A stretch of DNA of 64,000 nucleotides. Origin: Ceriagrion tenellum. Taxonomy: Eukaryota; Arthropoda; Insecta; Odonata; Coenagrionidae. Shown here piece after piece: positions 12,601 to 21,954 of the stretch (positions within the stretch are counted from its first letter, which is position 1; every line of letters begins with the position of its first letter). A model generated the notes under the pieces. The model ran no database searches, had not been told where the DNA came from, and saw only the letters and a program-made list of their open reading frames with translations. A program made the translations under genes and the position numbers. The stretch spans positions 144,171,200 through 144,235,199 of the forward strand of contig OY720633.1 of the NCBI GenBank assembly GCA_963169105.1, read 5' to 3'.

Positions 12601-14767
12601 CTCTTACGTTCATGGCTGAAATAGGAACATGTTGATTTACTCAGCGACTGGTAAATAACTTAACATTGTTTTCTTATGAGTCCTGTAACTCAATATATCA
12701 TTAAAATTCAGCACGAGCAATCATACTAATTTACTGGACCAAATAAATTAATGGTTAGTCGTAAGTATATCTCCAATGAAAATGAATCGTGAACTTTCTA
12801 ACCTCAGGATATGGACAGGATGGGAGAACCTCATAAGGCGGTAGTGGAGGGTGAATTTTATTCAAAATAGAACACCACACCCATTTAAATTCAATAGAAT
12901 ATTTTATTCAATAGAATCTTTTACTTAGAGTTTAGAGTTTTTACTTACTCTTATTTTTCAGATGAAATACATCTTTAGTCGTTGCGTGCTTTATAGGTAT
13001 GTCTTTTCGAGGTTCAATAATATTTTTAATTTTCAATTCAAAATGAATAAATATGGTTGAGAATTTTCCCTTGATTATTCTATATAAGAAAATTATCATC
13101 AATCTCAGTATAAGCTATAGCCGTTGATTCTTCTAATTTTGTTAAATTAAACTCTTCTAAATTTCCAGCAAGATGTGAACATGACTTGCTCTAAACTTAT
13201 TGGCTAGATTTAAGAAACTCTTGTGTCATAATCGGGTGTTCTCTATTTAATTAATAAAATTCGTTATCAGTGTTTTCTTTCGTCTGTCTTCCACGTAATA
13301 AGTGCAACATGTCCCTTGTTCCAAAGAATACACCTTAATAACTCATTCTATTTCTTGATCTTGGCATTCGACCACATAGTCACTTCCCTACTGAATACAA
13401 CCATCCTTAATTTTCTTCCGTTTTTGAAAGATGAGATTTAAGACTTTCAGACTTATTTGTTTTCACTAGTGCCAAACTGTCATTAGTAGTGTCAAACGTT
13501 CCAACTTACTTAACTTTGGTTATAGCGGTGGTTGCGGAAGATTAGCTCAATATTAGTCTTATAGCCCTGATATGATCTTTCATCGCCCTTTCCTACCACC
13601 GATGTGCTCAGCGATTGAGGATGCTTGTGAGATTGTTTGTTTTTTCTATAGCAACGGACATATTTCTGTTCATCCGAAATAACCGTGGGGTGGGTGAAAT
13701 AAAGCGGTATCAATACATACAGGCATACATGAATGCATTTTAAATAATATCTGCCATCAGCACCTTCTAATACAAATTATTTTCTAAATAAAGCACATAA
13801 AGTAACATAAATTATCCTGCAATGTTGTCTCTCGTACGTGATGGTGTATGTTTGCATATGCACTGCGTATTGTAACATGTGCATCAGTCATTGAAATAGG
13901 AGCGAATCATTGATGAAATTAAACTTTGTGTAAGATGCTGCCAGTCTTCTCGCTGTATGTGAAAGAAAAGACTTTCCTGCGTAACTGTGGCACTTGGCAC
14001 AAAACATTATCCCATTATATGTTTAAGGTCAAATGTTAATTTGAACAAAAAGAATATGTTTGTATGTGTACATGTTTGTATATCTTTATGTGTAGAATGT
14101 ACATCTGTCATACTATTCCAAATTATATGTTGAATATAATGCAATGATTTTCTTGCTCGTCCGTAATACTAATGGTGGAAATATTTTTTTTTGATAAAGG
14201 TATTTTATATAATTGGATTGTTGTCTGTGGATTTCATTTTAAGTCTGCAATAAAAATGTGGTCCTCATATGAAAGTTTCTCTTTATTTCATTGCGCATTG
14301 TAGTGTACAGAGTGCGTTATTATTAAAACTCTTCTCATTTATAAGCCAACTCATTGTTAGAGCTACCATTTGAGACAATAGGTGAAAAAATTGACTTTTC
14401 TCGTGTATTTCAACTCAGTGTGGACCATAGCTGAAAGTGGGATGATTACATAAAAGATGCTTATTATGAAGCGTCTTATTCATTCCATACCTTCGCCACA
14501 AATAGCGCAACAAACAGAAAGAATAGAACAGTGAAGAAAAATTAAAACAAAAATTCATTGGTCTTTGAGTGTGATATGATACTCTACTATTACTCCTGTT
14601 AGAGTAAAAAGAAAAATTCCCCAGGCAATTGGTTCTTAAACTCAGGCAAATTTCATAAAATTCAAATAATACGTTTCTAAAATTCCACATTTGCTTCAAC
14701 TGATTGCAAATTCATCGACTGATAGTTACAACCGAGTAAGTCTGCAATCTCAGTTTAGCTATGCAGT
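9658..14767. other. Geneless stretch after the exon (3' UTR and/or intergenic)
   Basis: AT-rich DNA with no protein-like frame. The first part may be 3' UTR of the 8,710 exon, with several AATAAA hexamers in the region, but no single polyadenylation site can be chosen. A short imperfect tandem duplication is present at about 12,889-12,921. Nothing else is recognised. Confidence 0.5.
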
Positions 14768-14780
14768 ACTAATGGAATAT
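14768..14780. repeat. Left target-site duplication of the RTE element
   Basis: The 13-bp ACTAATGGAATAT is repeated perfectly at 18019-18031, immediately outside the two ends of the retrotransposon. This defines the insertion borders and suggests a fairly recent event. Confidence 0.9.
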
Positions 14781-14856
14781 GCCCCCTCGCTGGTATCTCT
14801 ATCTTGTCGTGATGAGGGGGCTTGCGTGCCTAAGTGAACCTGAGAGCTATGCCGGC
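14781..14856 (+). ncRNA. Candidate HDV-like self-cleaving ribozyme at the RTE 5' end
   Basis: The segments pair by eye in the order of the HDV double pseudoknot. P1 is 14781-14788 with 14814-14821 (8 bp). P2 is 14789-14800 with 14843-14856 (12 bp, two G-U pairs, bulge at 14847-14848). P3 is 14801-14803 with 14811-14813 (3 bp), closing a 7-nt L3. The CTGA at 14840-14843, just before the P2 3' strand, suits the joining segment that carries the catalytic cytosine. P1 begins at a G that is the first base after the target duplication, where cleavage would have to occur. P4 and P1.1 are not clear. HDV-like ribozymes are known at 5' ends of RTE and other non-LTR elements, where they free the transcript's 5' end. 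Confidence 0.6.
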
Positions 14857-15037
14857 GGGAGCGAAAGCTCCTGGTAGGGCCACCCAAGCCGGACAGGTCA
14901 AGGGGGATAGGCCAGACAAAAAGAGATACCTTGGTCCTCCAGGTTGGGGGTTGGGCGTGGGGCTAACAATCCCACACCGTAAAAAAATGTTCTGTTACGA
15001 AACCCATAAAGAAGCCTCGGAATACGGACGGATTTAA
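14849..15037 (+). pseudogene. N-terminal leader of the RTE polyprotein (frame-disconnected)
   Basis: An ATG at 14849 lies inside the P2 3' strand of the candidate ribozyme and opens a 62-codon frame beginning MPAGAKAPGRA, ending at a TAA at 15035-15037. It runs out of frame with the endonuclease ORF. The switch falls at an A7 run (14981-14987), where one A fewer would join this leader to the endonuclease frame. The leader is rich in Gly, Pro, Lys and Arg and has no recognised domain. The alternative is that translation of the endonuclease frame starts elsewhere and this is only 5' UTR. Confidence 0.45.
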
Positions 15038-16994
15038 GGATAATGACACTGGCAAACGATCAGGAACTCGAAAACGGAATGCAACATTGACCTTAGCTAC
15101 ATGGAATGTAAGGACCATGCTGAAAGCTGGAAAAATGGCAGAGATCGCTGAAGAAGTATTGAAATATGGGATGGATGTAGTGGCGTTACAAGAAATAAGA
15201 TGGAACGGAAATGGAAGAGTGGATAAAAAGGACTACTCAATGTTCTATAGTGAACCTAAACTGAGAACTGGACAATGTGGAACAGGGTTTATCCTTAATA
15301 ACAAAATGAAGCAAAGCTGCTTAGGGTATGAACCTTTGGGGGATAGAATGTGTAAGATAAGGCTCCAAGGACGTTTTAGAAACTTATCTATCATCTCAGC
15401 TTATGCACCCACAGAAGATGCTAATGATGATGAGAAGAATGCCTTCTATGATCAACTGGATAGAGAATGCAGCCAGATACCTAAATATGATGTGTTGATT
15501 CTCCTAGGAGATTTCAATGCAAAAATAGGAAGAGAGGACTTCTTGCAGCATGTAGCTGGAAAACACTCTTTACATACCGAAACAAATGGAAACGGAATGA
15601 TGCTAAGCCAGCTGGCAGAAGCTAAAGGGCTAATAATCAAAAGTACCTGTTTTGCTCACAAAGATATTCATAAGGGAACATGGAAAATGGCAGGTACAGG
15701 AGTGGTCAACCAAATTGATCACGTTCTGGTTTCCAGAAGACATGCATCTTCAGTCGTTGACATAAGGTCTGCAAGAGGCCCGAACTGTGATTCAGACCAT
15801 TATTTGGTAAAGGCCAAGCTCAGGGAAAGAATTGCGAATGTGAGACGTATTAAAGGACCCAAGAGAATACAGTGGAGCGTGGAAAAGTTCAGACAACCAG
15901 CAGCTGTAGCCCAATACCAGGAAACCCTGGGTAAGAAACTGGAAGAAGGAGCAGAGAACCTGGGTGCAAATGACTCGGTAGAGAGGAAATGGCTTAATAT
16001 AAAGAAGGCTATGGAAGAGGCTGCAAAGGAGACTATAGGAGAAAGAAAGAGAACAAGGAATGAAGAATGGTTTGATAATGAGTGCAGAAAAGCTATAGAA
16101 AGGAAGAATATAAATCGAAGGAACACTATCCAGAAAGAGACAAGACAAAATGTCGAAAGATATAAAGAAAGCAGAAGACAAGCAAATAAAATACTACGAA
16201 AAAAGAAAAAACAGTGCTTAAAGGGGTATATGGAAAAGATTGAGGAACTGAACACACATAATGAAAGTAGAAAGTTATACCAGGCAATCAAACGGATGAC
16301 AAATAAATTTCAACCAAGAACAAACGCATGTAAGGATAAGAATGGGAGGTTGGTTGGAACAGAGGAAGAAGTAATGGGAAGATGGGAAGTGTACTTTAAG
16401 GAATTGCTGAATGTCAATGAGATAGATGAGGAGGATGGAGAAATGTTGGACATGAGGGTGGACACCAAGATTAGCAGGCCATCAATTGAGGAGGTGGAGG
16501 AGTCGTTAAAACGGCAGCGGAATGGGAGAGCTCCAGGGGAAGATCAAATTGTACCGGAGTTAATCAAGTATGGAGGAAAAAATTTAACAAAGAACCTACA
16601 TAGACTGATATGTGAAATATGGGAGAAAGAAGAGATGCCTGAGAAATGGAAGATTGGTTTTATTTGCCCTATCTTCAAGAAGGGAGATAAATTGCAATGC
16701 AGCAACTATAGGGGAATCACATTACTAAATGTCACTTATAAGATACTTTCATGTATACTGCAGAGGAGACTTAACACGTATGCTGAAGTAATCCTTGGTG
16801 AATACCAATGTGGCTTCAGGCCGGGAAGAGGAACAACCGACCAAATCTTTGTAATGAGACAATGCATGGAGAAATGTTATGAGTACAATATTGACCTACA
16901 TATGCTTTTCATTGATTTCCAGCAAGCTTTTGATAGTGTCAATAGAAGAAAAATGTTGAAGGCATTGGAGGGATTTGGAATACCAAAAAACTAA
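14967..16994 (+). CDS. RTE endonuclease and N-terminal half of reverse transcriptase
   Basis: Main frame, open from a TAA at 14964-14966 to a TAA at 16992-16994. Numbering from the TTG at 15087, the apurinic-type endonuclease shows TWNVR (5-9), LQEIRW (34-39, catalytic Glu), SAYAPT (104-109), GDFNA (141-145), NQIDHVLV (208-215) and SDHYLV (236-241, catalytic Asp-His). A basic, helical linker (about 320-400) precedes the RT: RNGRAPGEDQI (478-488), YRGITLLN (541-548), GFRPGRGTTDQ (576-586) and motif A FIDFQQAFDSV (608-618). No ATG precedes the endonuclease core in this frame; the first is at 15117, after the TWNVR motif. The stop follows an A6 run (16985-16990) where one extra A would keep the frame open into the RT palm. 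Confidence 0.88.
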   Translation, partial: QSHTVKKCSVTKPIKKPRNTDGFKDNDTGKRSGTRKRNATLTLATWNVRTMLKAGKMAEIAEEVLKYGMDVVALQEIRWNGNGRVDKKDYSMFYSEPKLRTGQCGTGFILNNKMKQSCLGYEPLGDRMCKIRLQGRFRNLSIISAYAPTEDANDDEKNAFYDQLDRECSQIPKYDVLILLGDFNAKIGREDFLQHVAGKHSLHTETNGNGMMLSQLAEAKGLIIKSTCFAHKDIHKGTWKMAGTGVVNQIDHVLVSRRHASSVVDIRSARGPNCDSDHYLVKAKLRERIANVRRIKGPKRIQWSVEKFRQPAAVAQYQETLGKKLEEGAENLGANDSVERKWLNIKKAMEEAAKETIGERKRTRNEEWFDNECRKAIERKNINRRNTIQKETRQNVERYKESRRQANKILRKKKKQCLKGYMEKIEELNTHNESRKLYQAIKRMTNKFQPRTNACKDKNGRLVGTEEEVMGRWEVYFKELLNVNEIDEEDGEMLDMRVDTKISRPSIEEVEESLKRQRNGRAPGEDQIVPELIKYGGKNLTKNLHRLICEIWEKEEMPEKWKIGFICPIFKKGDKLQCSNYRGITLLNVTYKILSCILQRRLNTYAEVILGEYQCGFRPGRGTTDQIFVMRQCMEKCYEYNIDLHMLFIDFQQAFDSVNRRKMLKALEGFGIPKN

Positions 16995-16999
16995 TTAAG

Positions 17000-17419
17000 T
17001 TGGTAAATATGACTATGGAAGGATCTCAAGCTAAGGCCTATATCGGGGGCAAGACTAGTGAAGCTTTTAAGATAACAACTGGAGTAAGACAAGGAGATTC
17101 TCTATCAGCAGTACTATTTAATCTGTGTCTACATGAAGCCATGAAAGAACTGGGGTTAGAGGGAACAATTGTGCATAAATCTACTCAGGCATGTGCCTAT
17201 GCCGACGACATAGTTCTAATGGCACGGAATATGGATTCTATGAAAGAAATATTCAAAATTTTAGAACAGAAGAGTAAGAATATAGGGCTCAGAATCAATG
17301 AGAGAAAAACGAAATACATGAAAATGTCGACCACGGAAGACAGAAGATGGACTCAAAACGTTACATTTGGGCAGTACAACTTTGAAAATGTAAAAAAAAT
17401 TCAACTACCTCGGTACTAA
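17000..17419 (+). pseudogene. RTE reverse transcriptase palm segment (frame-shifted)
   Basis: Continues the RT directly after the 16985-16990 A-run but in another frame. It contains motif B (GVRQGDSLSAVLFNL), the catalytic YADD box at 17198-17209 (motif C, metal-binding Asp pair) and motif D (GLRINERKTKYM). It ends early at 17419 because the A8 run at 17392-17399 is one base too long. All catalytic residues visible are consensus, so the segment itself is not decayed; only its connection to the neighbouring segments is broken. Confidence 0.85.
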
Positions 17420-17420
17420 T

Positions 17421-17993
17421 TTAAACTGTAAGAACTCAATGACAGAAGAGATCAACAAGAGGATAATGGCTGGAGATAGGGCTTACTTTGCTAATATTAA
17501 GCTCCTGAAGTCAACTCTTCTATCTAAGGAGATGAAATTCAAGATCTATAAGACACTTATCAGACCGGTCGTGACATACGGAGCAGAAACGTGGACCATC
17601 TCCGCTGGAAACGAGCAAGCTCTGCGGATATTTGAACGGAAGGTTTTGCGAAGGATATATGGCCCCGTGACAGATAGGGTAACTTGGAGGATAAGAACAA
17701 ACAAGGAAATAGAAAATATTATCCGAGGCGAAGACATAGTGAGATTTATGAAGACCCAACGGTTAGCTTGGCTAGGTCATGTAAAAAGAATGAGTGAAGA
17801 GAGGATGCCTAAGAAGCTTCTACATGGAAATATGGATGGAAAGAGAAAAAGAGGAAGACCGAGGAAAAGATGGATGCAGGATGTGGAAGAAGACATAAAG
17901 GCTATGAGGATTGTCAGATGGTGGGAGAAAGTGCAGAACAGGAGAGAATGGACAGGCGTCTTGAGGGAGGCCAAAGCCCATACCGGGCTGTAG
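17421..17993 (+). pseudogene. RTE C-terminal region (RT thumb and downstream conserved domain)
   Basis: Third RT segment, back in another frame after the A8 run. It holds the family-typical IYKTLIRPVVTYGAETW block, RFMKTQRLAWLGHVKRM, a basic GKRKRGRPRKRW patch likely to bind nucleic acid, and ends ...REAKAHTGL with a TAG at 17991-17993. Only 25 bp separate the stop from the tandem-repeat tail, normal for RTE elements. Its ending is similar in kind to that of the older relic at 46.7 kb. Confidence 0.82.
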
Positions 17994-18000
17994 TGCCGAG

Positions 18001-18031
18001 GAAGTAAGTAAGTAAGTAACTAATGGAATAT
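18001..18031 (+). repeat. RTE 3' tandem-repeat tail and right target-site duplication
   Basis: About four units of a GTAA-type repeat close the element (to 18018). RTE-clade elements typically end in short tandem repeats rather than poly(A). The perfect copy of the left 13-bp duplication follows at 18019-18031. Confidence 0.88.
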
Positions 18032-20721
18032 TCGAAAGAAAATGAAATTTGATATTCCAGGTGGATTAAAAGTTATCAGACGTTATTTTGCAGATTCCTT
18101 AGATGTAGGTACGCAAGAAGGATTAGAGAAATTACTTACCGTTTTTCATTTAAGTAAATATTTCTTTGAGAGATTCTTACTATAGTTTTCTTCAATTTTG
18201 AGGTCAGAGGTAGAGCATTTTAAAATAATTTGGAAAAGTTCAATATGATTTTTAACCAATGGTACTTTTATCTGTAATTAAGAATATTAATATCTTTTTG
18301 GCGTCTGATTTCTCAGATAAGCGGGAAGTTCGTGAGACAAGTTGAAAGCCAAGAAAACAATATCAGAACTTTTCTAACATATAGGACACCCAAAAACAAA
18401 AAGAGAGATGCAAGGTTGTTTTGTCGTATTCCATTGCTTTCCTTACGTAGGGAGGCAAATAATTTCACCTGAATTTTCTGTAATAAAACCGAAGAAAGTG
18501 ACTAAGCACAAAGGAAATGGTTCCAGGCTTGACTTTGTGGAAGTAATTCATATTGGAGTGTACAAAGTGGAGTATACAAAGTTTTATTTAAGTTAAAGTG
18601 ACTAAGGTTAGGAAAACTCCAATGCTAGTAGACTTCCAAAACTAGACTCAAGATATCGTAGCTGAAACTGATAAAGATTTTAATGTATCAATTTAAATAA
18701 AAATTTATATATAATATAATAGTTCTTATTTGGGTATTGTCACCTCTTACACATTATTCTAAGAAATAATCCATTGTTATATGCAATAAGTCTGTAGGTA
18801 CTGAATATTGTGGTCGGGTATATCTTCTCGACTATGTCTTCAAATGAATATTTTAAATACATTATTTTCGAAATAGAGTATATTTGCAATGATTGAAGCC
18901 CAAGGATAGCTCTCAATGATCAAAAGTTACTGAGAAAGGAATTTTTACATAAACGGCTTTTTTTGGAATTCTCCAAAAAAATTCAAGCTTATGATTTTGT
19001 TTTCCGCTCAAAGTGCCTGAATGATCTAAAAAAACTACATCGGCGAGGAAGTTTTTAAAAACAATTTTTAAATTATTCTGTCTTAAATTTGAAACGATGA
19101 ATAAGTCTATTAATCAATTATTTTCTGAGACACCGAACTGCATAATGACCGATGATTATTGTGCGGTAGCGCGCCGAGGTCGAAAACTTGGAGTTGTATG
19201 TTAGTGTCAAACCAAACAGTTAATTCTAAAAAACCAGAACTTCCCGACATTTTGCGTCCAAACCCTCATTTTTCTTGCTTTCCTGGACATTGACATATGT
19301 GAACATGTATGTACGTATTCATTTATTGTCTAGCTTAACTCAGGAATGCCTGGAGCAATTTCATCAAAACTTTGTTTGCATATGACTCGCTCTCGGGAAA
19401 AATATCTATGAGAATAATTTACCCCTACAACCTGTGTTTGACGAGGAAAAGATGAAAGATGAATGAAACTTTCTCATTAGAAACATGTCAATTACATTTT
19501 TACCGCGGCACACTTATTTCTATTGTAAAATTTAAGTAGAGACGAGCACCACACAACTTTGAGATAAACACAAGCTGAAAGAAAATTCCATTAAAATTTT
19601 ATACCTAATGTCGAATTGGAATTTGAATCAAATTTGATCGAACTATGGTAAAATATGAGCATTTCGATATAAGTCATCATTTAAAGAGCCAATCCCCTCG
19701 ACTACCAAAGGAATTGTTTAGCTTGCCTCTCATAATCATGCATGGGTAAATAGACTTAAGAAATCAGTGCGAAAATATTCTTTCATAAAATGGCAATGTT
19801 TTGGGACAATCTCATCGCATGAGAAAACTTATAAAACGCGATATATACTTTCAAGATATACATAGTTTTTAAAACTGTTTTCTATCTTTTTACGAATCAT
19901 TTGAGTGCTATTTAATATCGTTGTTTTCGATTATTTTCATTTTTATTCGTACTCAATAGGGATATTATATTCCCTTCTTTCAACTTTTAGATATTTATTA
20001 AATTTTATTTTTCATTAATTTGAGAGTATTATTTTGACTGGACTCTTTGTGGTTTCTCTGATGCTACCTTTAATTAAATCATTGGCTGGTAAAGAGCCTA
20101 CAATTATTTTAAATCAGTGCATCAATAAGGCTTTATGTGAGGCCATTGCTCATTCATTGACAGATTTAGGTCGCAAATTGTCACTACCCATATCATAGTG
20201 GACAAAGACTTACGCGTTGTTATTAATGCTAAAATTAATTATCCATTTACGTTTAATGGTGGCCTTTCATCATCTCAGACTCTTCATTTTAGTGGTCTTT
20301 GGATTTCTGGTTCAATGATGCAATCTTTCGTTTGGGTTCTTTGCTGAACATATTTGTTGGTATTCTTCGTGGTGGTTATCACCTGAACCCCCGTTTTCTG
20401 TGCAAATAATTATGGCGTGGATATCTTGCTTTCAAATAGACTGATTGTCCTGAGCTAAAATAAACGGTGAGCAAAATGTATTAGTACCGTAGGTTTAGGC
20501 AACAAAATACATTTTATACGTATTTCAGAGGGAAGAACATCAAACATTGGCCTTGGTTGAGGAATATTTACCCATTAGTCCATATGTTATGTAATAAGGA
20601 GCACCCACTATGTAATATAATTTACTCCACCACGATAGTTACTTCCTTAATTTGTAGCCTACAGTGACTTACGATGAAGTATTGATGACTGCCATTTTTT
20701 AGCATTCGGCTAAGCTAGACT
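18032..20721. other. Geneless AT-rich stretch
   Basis: No coding sequence recognised. About 19,310-19,410 contains a phrase (CAATTTCATCAAAACTTT, preceded by a CAGGAATGCCTGGA palindrome) of the sort often met in insect transposon ends; a comparable phrase lies at about 37,320. This hints at an eroded repeat but does not identify it. Confidence 0.45.
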
Positions 20722-20726
20722 GATTC

Positions 20727-20957
20727 TGTGTTGTTGGCGCAAAATAACTAACACCAACTAATTATCGTTAGGCCTCTTTATTAGGGACGAGCCCGAGCAA
20801 GTGCACAAGTAGGTAGTCACAGTAAAACTTCTCCCCCCTGCATGATGACACGGCCTTTTATATCTCCTCGGAGTCGCTCATCGTCTGCTCCGCGTTCTTG
20901 GCGCCGCTGCCTTTCCGGCGTGCCAGTTAACTGGGGCCTCCACGCGAACCCGCCACA
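20727..20957 (-). repeat. 3' LTR of the Gypsy element
   Basis: 231 bp, matching 24863-25093 at roughly 221 positions. On the minus strand it carries a TATAAAA box (plus-strand 20856-20862) and, about 75 bp further, an AATAAA polyadenylation signal (20777-20782), the normal promoter and terminator arrangement of an LTR. Confidence 0.92.
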
Positions 20958-21954
20958 TCTCTCCTCCTGAAAAAATGCCAAACAAAACCAGGGACGGGAA
21001 AACAAAATAAGGGGAATAAGGGGAATATCTCTGTGGGGGACGCACAAGTCGTCCGTATCTCGTCTTGACTAATCCCGTCTCCGGTGGGTTGTCGCTCTCC
21101 GATGTGGTCTCGAGGTCTGGGAACATTGACTCGTAATCTTCCGATGTACTCGGCAGCCGTTCTGCTAAGGTCAGCGCCACCCGATTCCTCCTGATGACTC
21201 CGCTACCTGTCTCAATCAGATAGGACCGGGGATGGCCCGACTCTCCGACAACTGTTCCATACTCCCGACGATCTCTCACCCAAACCGGAGCTCCCACAGT
21301 CAATAGGGGTAGTTCTTTTGTCCGGTGTCGTCGGTCGTAGTTCCTCTTCCGACTCTCCATGATGACCTTATTCTTATCCCGTACGGCCGTAAGGCTGGGC
21401 CATTTGGGATTCAACTTCCTGGGACACAATGGCAAGGTTGTTCTCAGCTTACATCCCATTAGCAGCTCCGCCGGGGAATACCCAGACTCCAAGGGTGAAG
21501 CACGGTATGCAAGGAGTCCCAACCATGGGTCTCTTTCTTTCGCGAGTCTGTTTTTTACCGTTTTCACTGCTGCTTCCGCTAGTCCATTACTCTTTGGGTA
21601 GTATGGGCTGCTAGTTATGAGATCAAATCCGTATTTACGCGCAAATTCTCGGAACTCTCTTCCTCCGAATGGCGGCTCATTATCCGCTCGGACGATTTGT
21701 GGGATTCCGTGACGCGCGAATATGGATTTTATTTTTTCAATCACGTTCGGAGCCCGCGTATTTTCCAAATACGCGACCTCCGGGTATTTTGAAAGGTAGT
21801 CGACGATGACCAAGTATTCACGCCCCCGGCTGTGGAAAATGTCCATTCCTACCATCTGCCAGGGCCGCGCCGGCGTCTCCGTCGGTCTCAATGGCTCTAC
21901 TCGATATGGGCGACGTTTGAGACATTCCGGGCACTTGCTTACCACTTCCTGCAT
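20878..21954 (-). pseudogene. Gypsy integrase, catalytic core and C-terminal domain
   Basis: 358-codon frame after an in-frame TAA. It begins with the CPEC pair of the HHCC zinc finger. The integrase catalytic triad is intact: Asp in GMDIF (residue 38), Asp in RADNEPPF (91) and Glu in GLAEAAVK (127), giving the D,D(35)E spacing. VDYLSKYPEVAYL and the downstream PVWVRDRR region match Gypsy integrases. The enzyme joins element cDNA to host DNA. The frame runs through the polypurine tract into the LTR. The His half of the zinc finger lies upstream across the stop at 21,955-21,957. Confidence 0.88.
20958..20968 (-). promoter_or_regulatory. Polypurine tract of the Gypsy element
   Basis: AGGAGGAGAGA on the minus strand directly abuts the 3' LTR. 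This is the position and composition expected for the primer of plus-strand DNA synthesis. Confidence 0.8.

Larger units (their letters stand above)
14781..18018 (+). mobile_element. Full-length RTE-type non-LTR retrotransposon (3.24 kb)
   Basis: Complete element bounded by a perfect 13-bp target duplication. In order it holds a structured GC-rich 5' leader, an apurinic-type endonuclease domain, a reverse transcriptase, a conserved C-terminal region, a very short 3' UTR and a terminal GTAA-type tandem repeat (about 18,003-18,018). Size, single main frame, endonuclease-RT order and microsatellite 3' tail fit the RTE clade. Endonuclease and RT act together in target-primed reverse transcription, nicking chromosomal DNA and copying the element RNA into it. 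The frame is broken only by one-base changes in three A-runs (14981-14987, 16985-16990, 17392-17399), so the copy is nearly intact. Confidence 0.92.

Noticed and set aside
15452..16291. Minus-strand open frames of up to 163 codons
   Set aside because: Shadows of the RTE endonuclease/RT coding strand.
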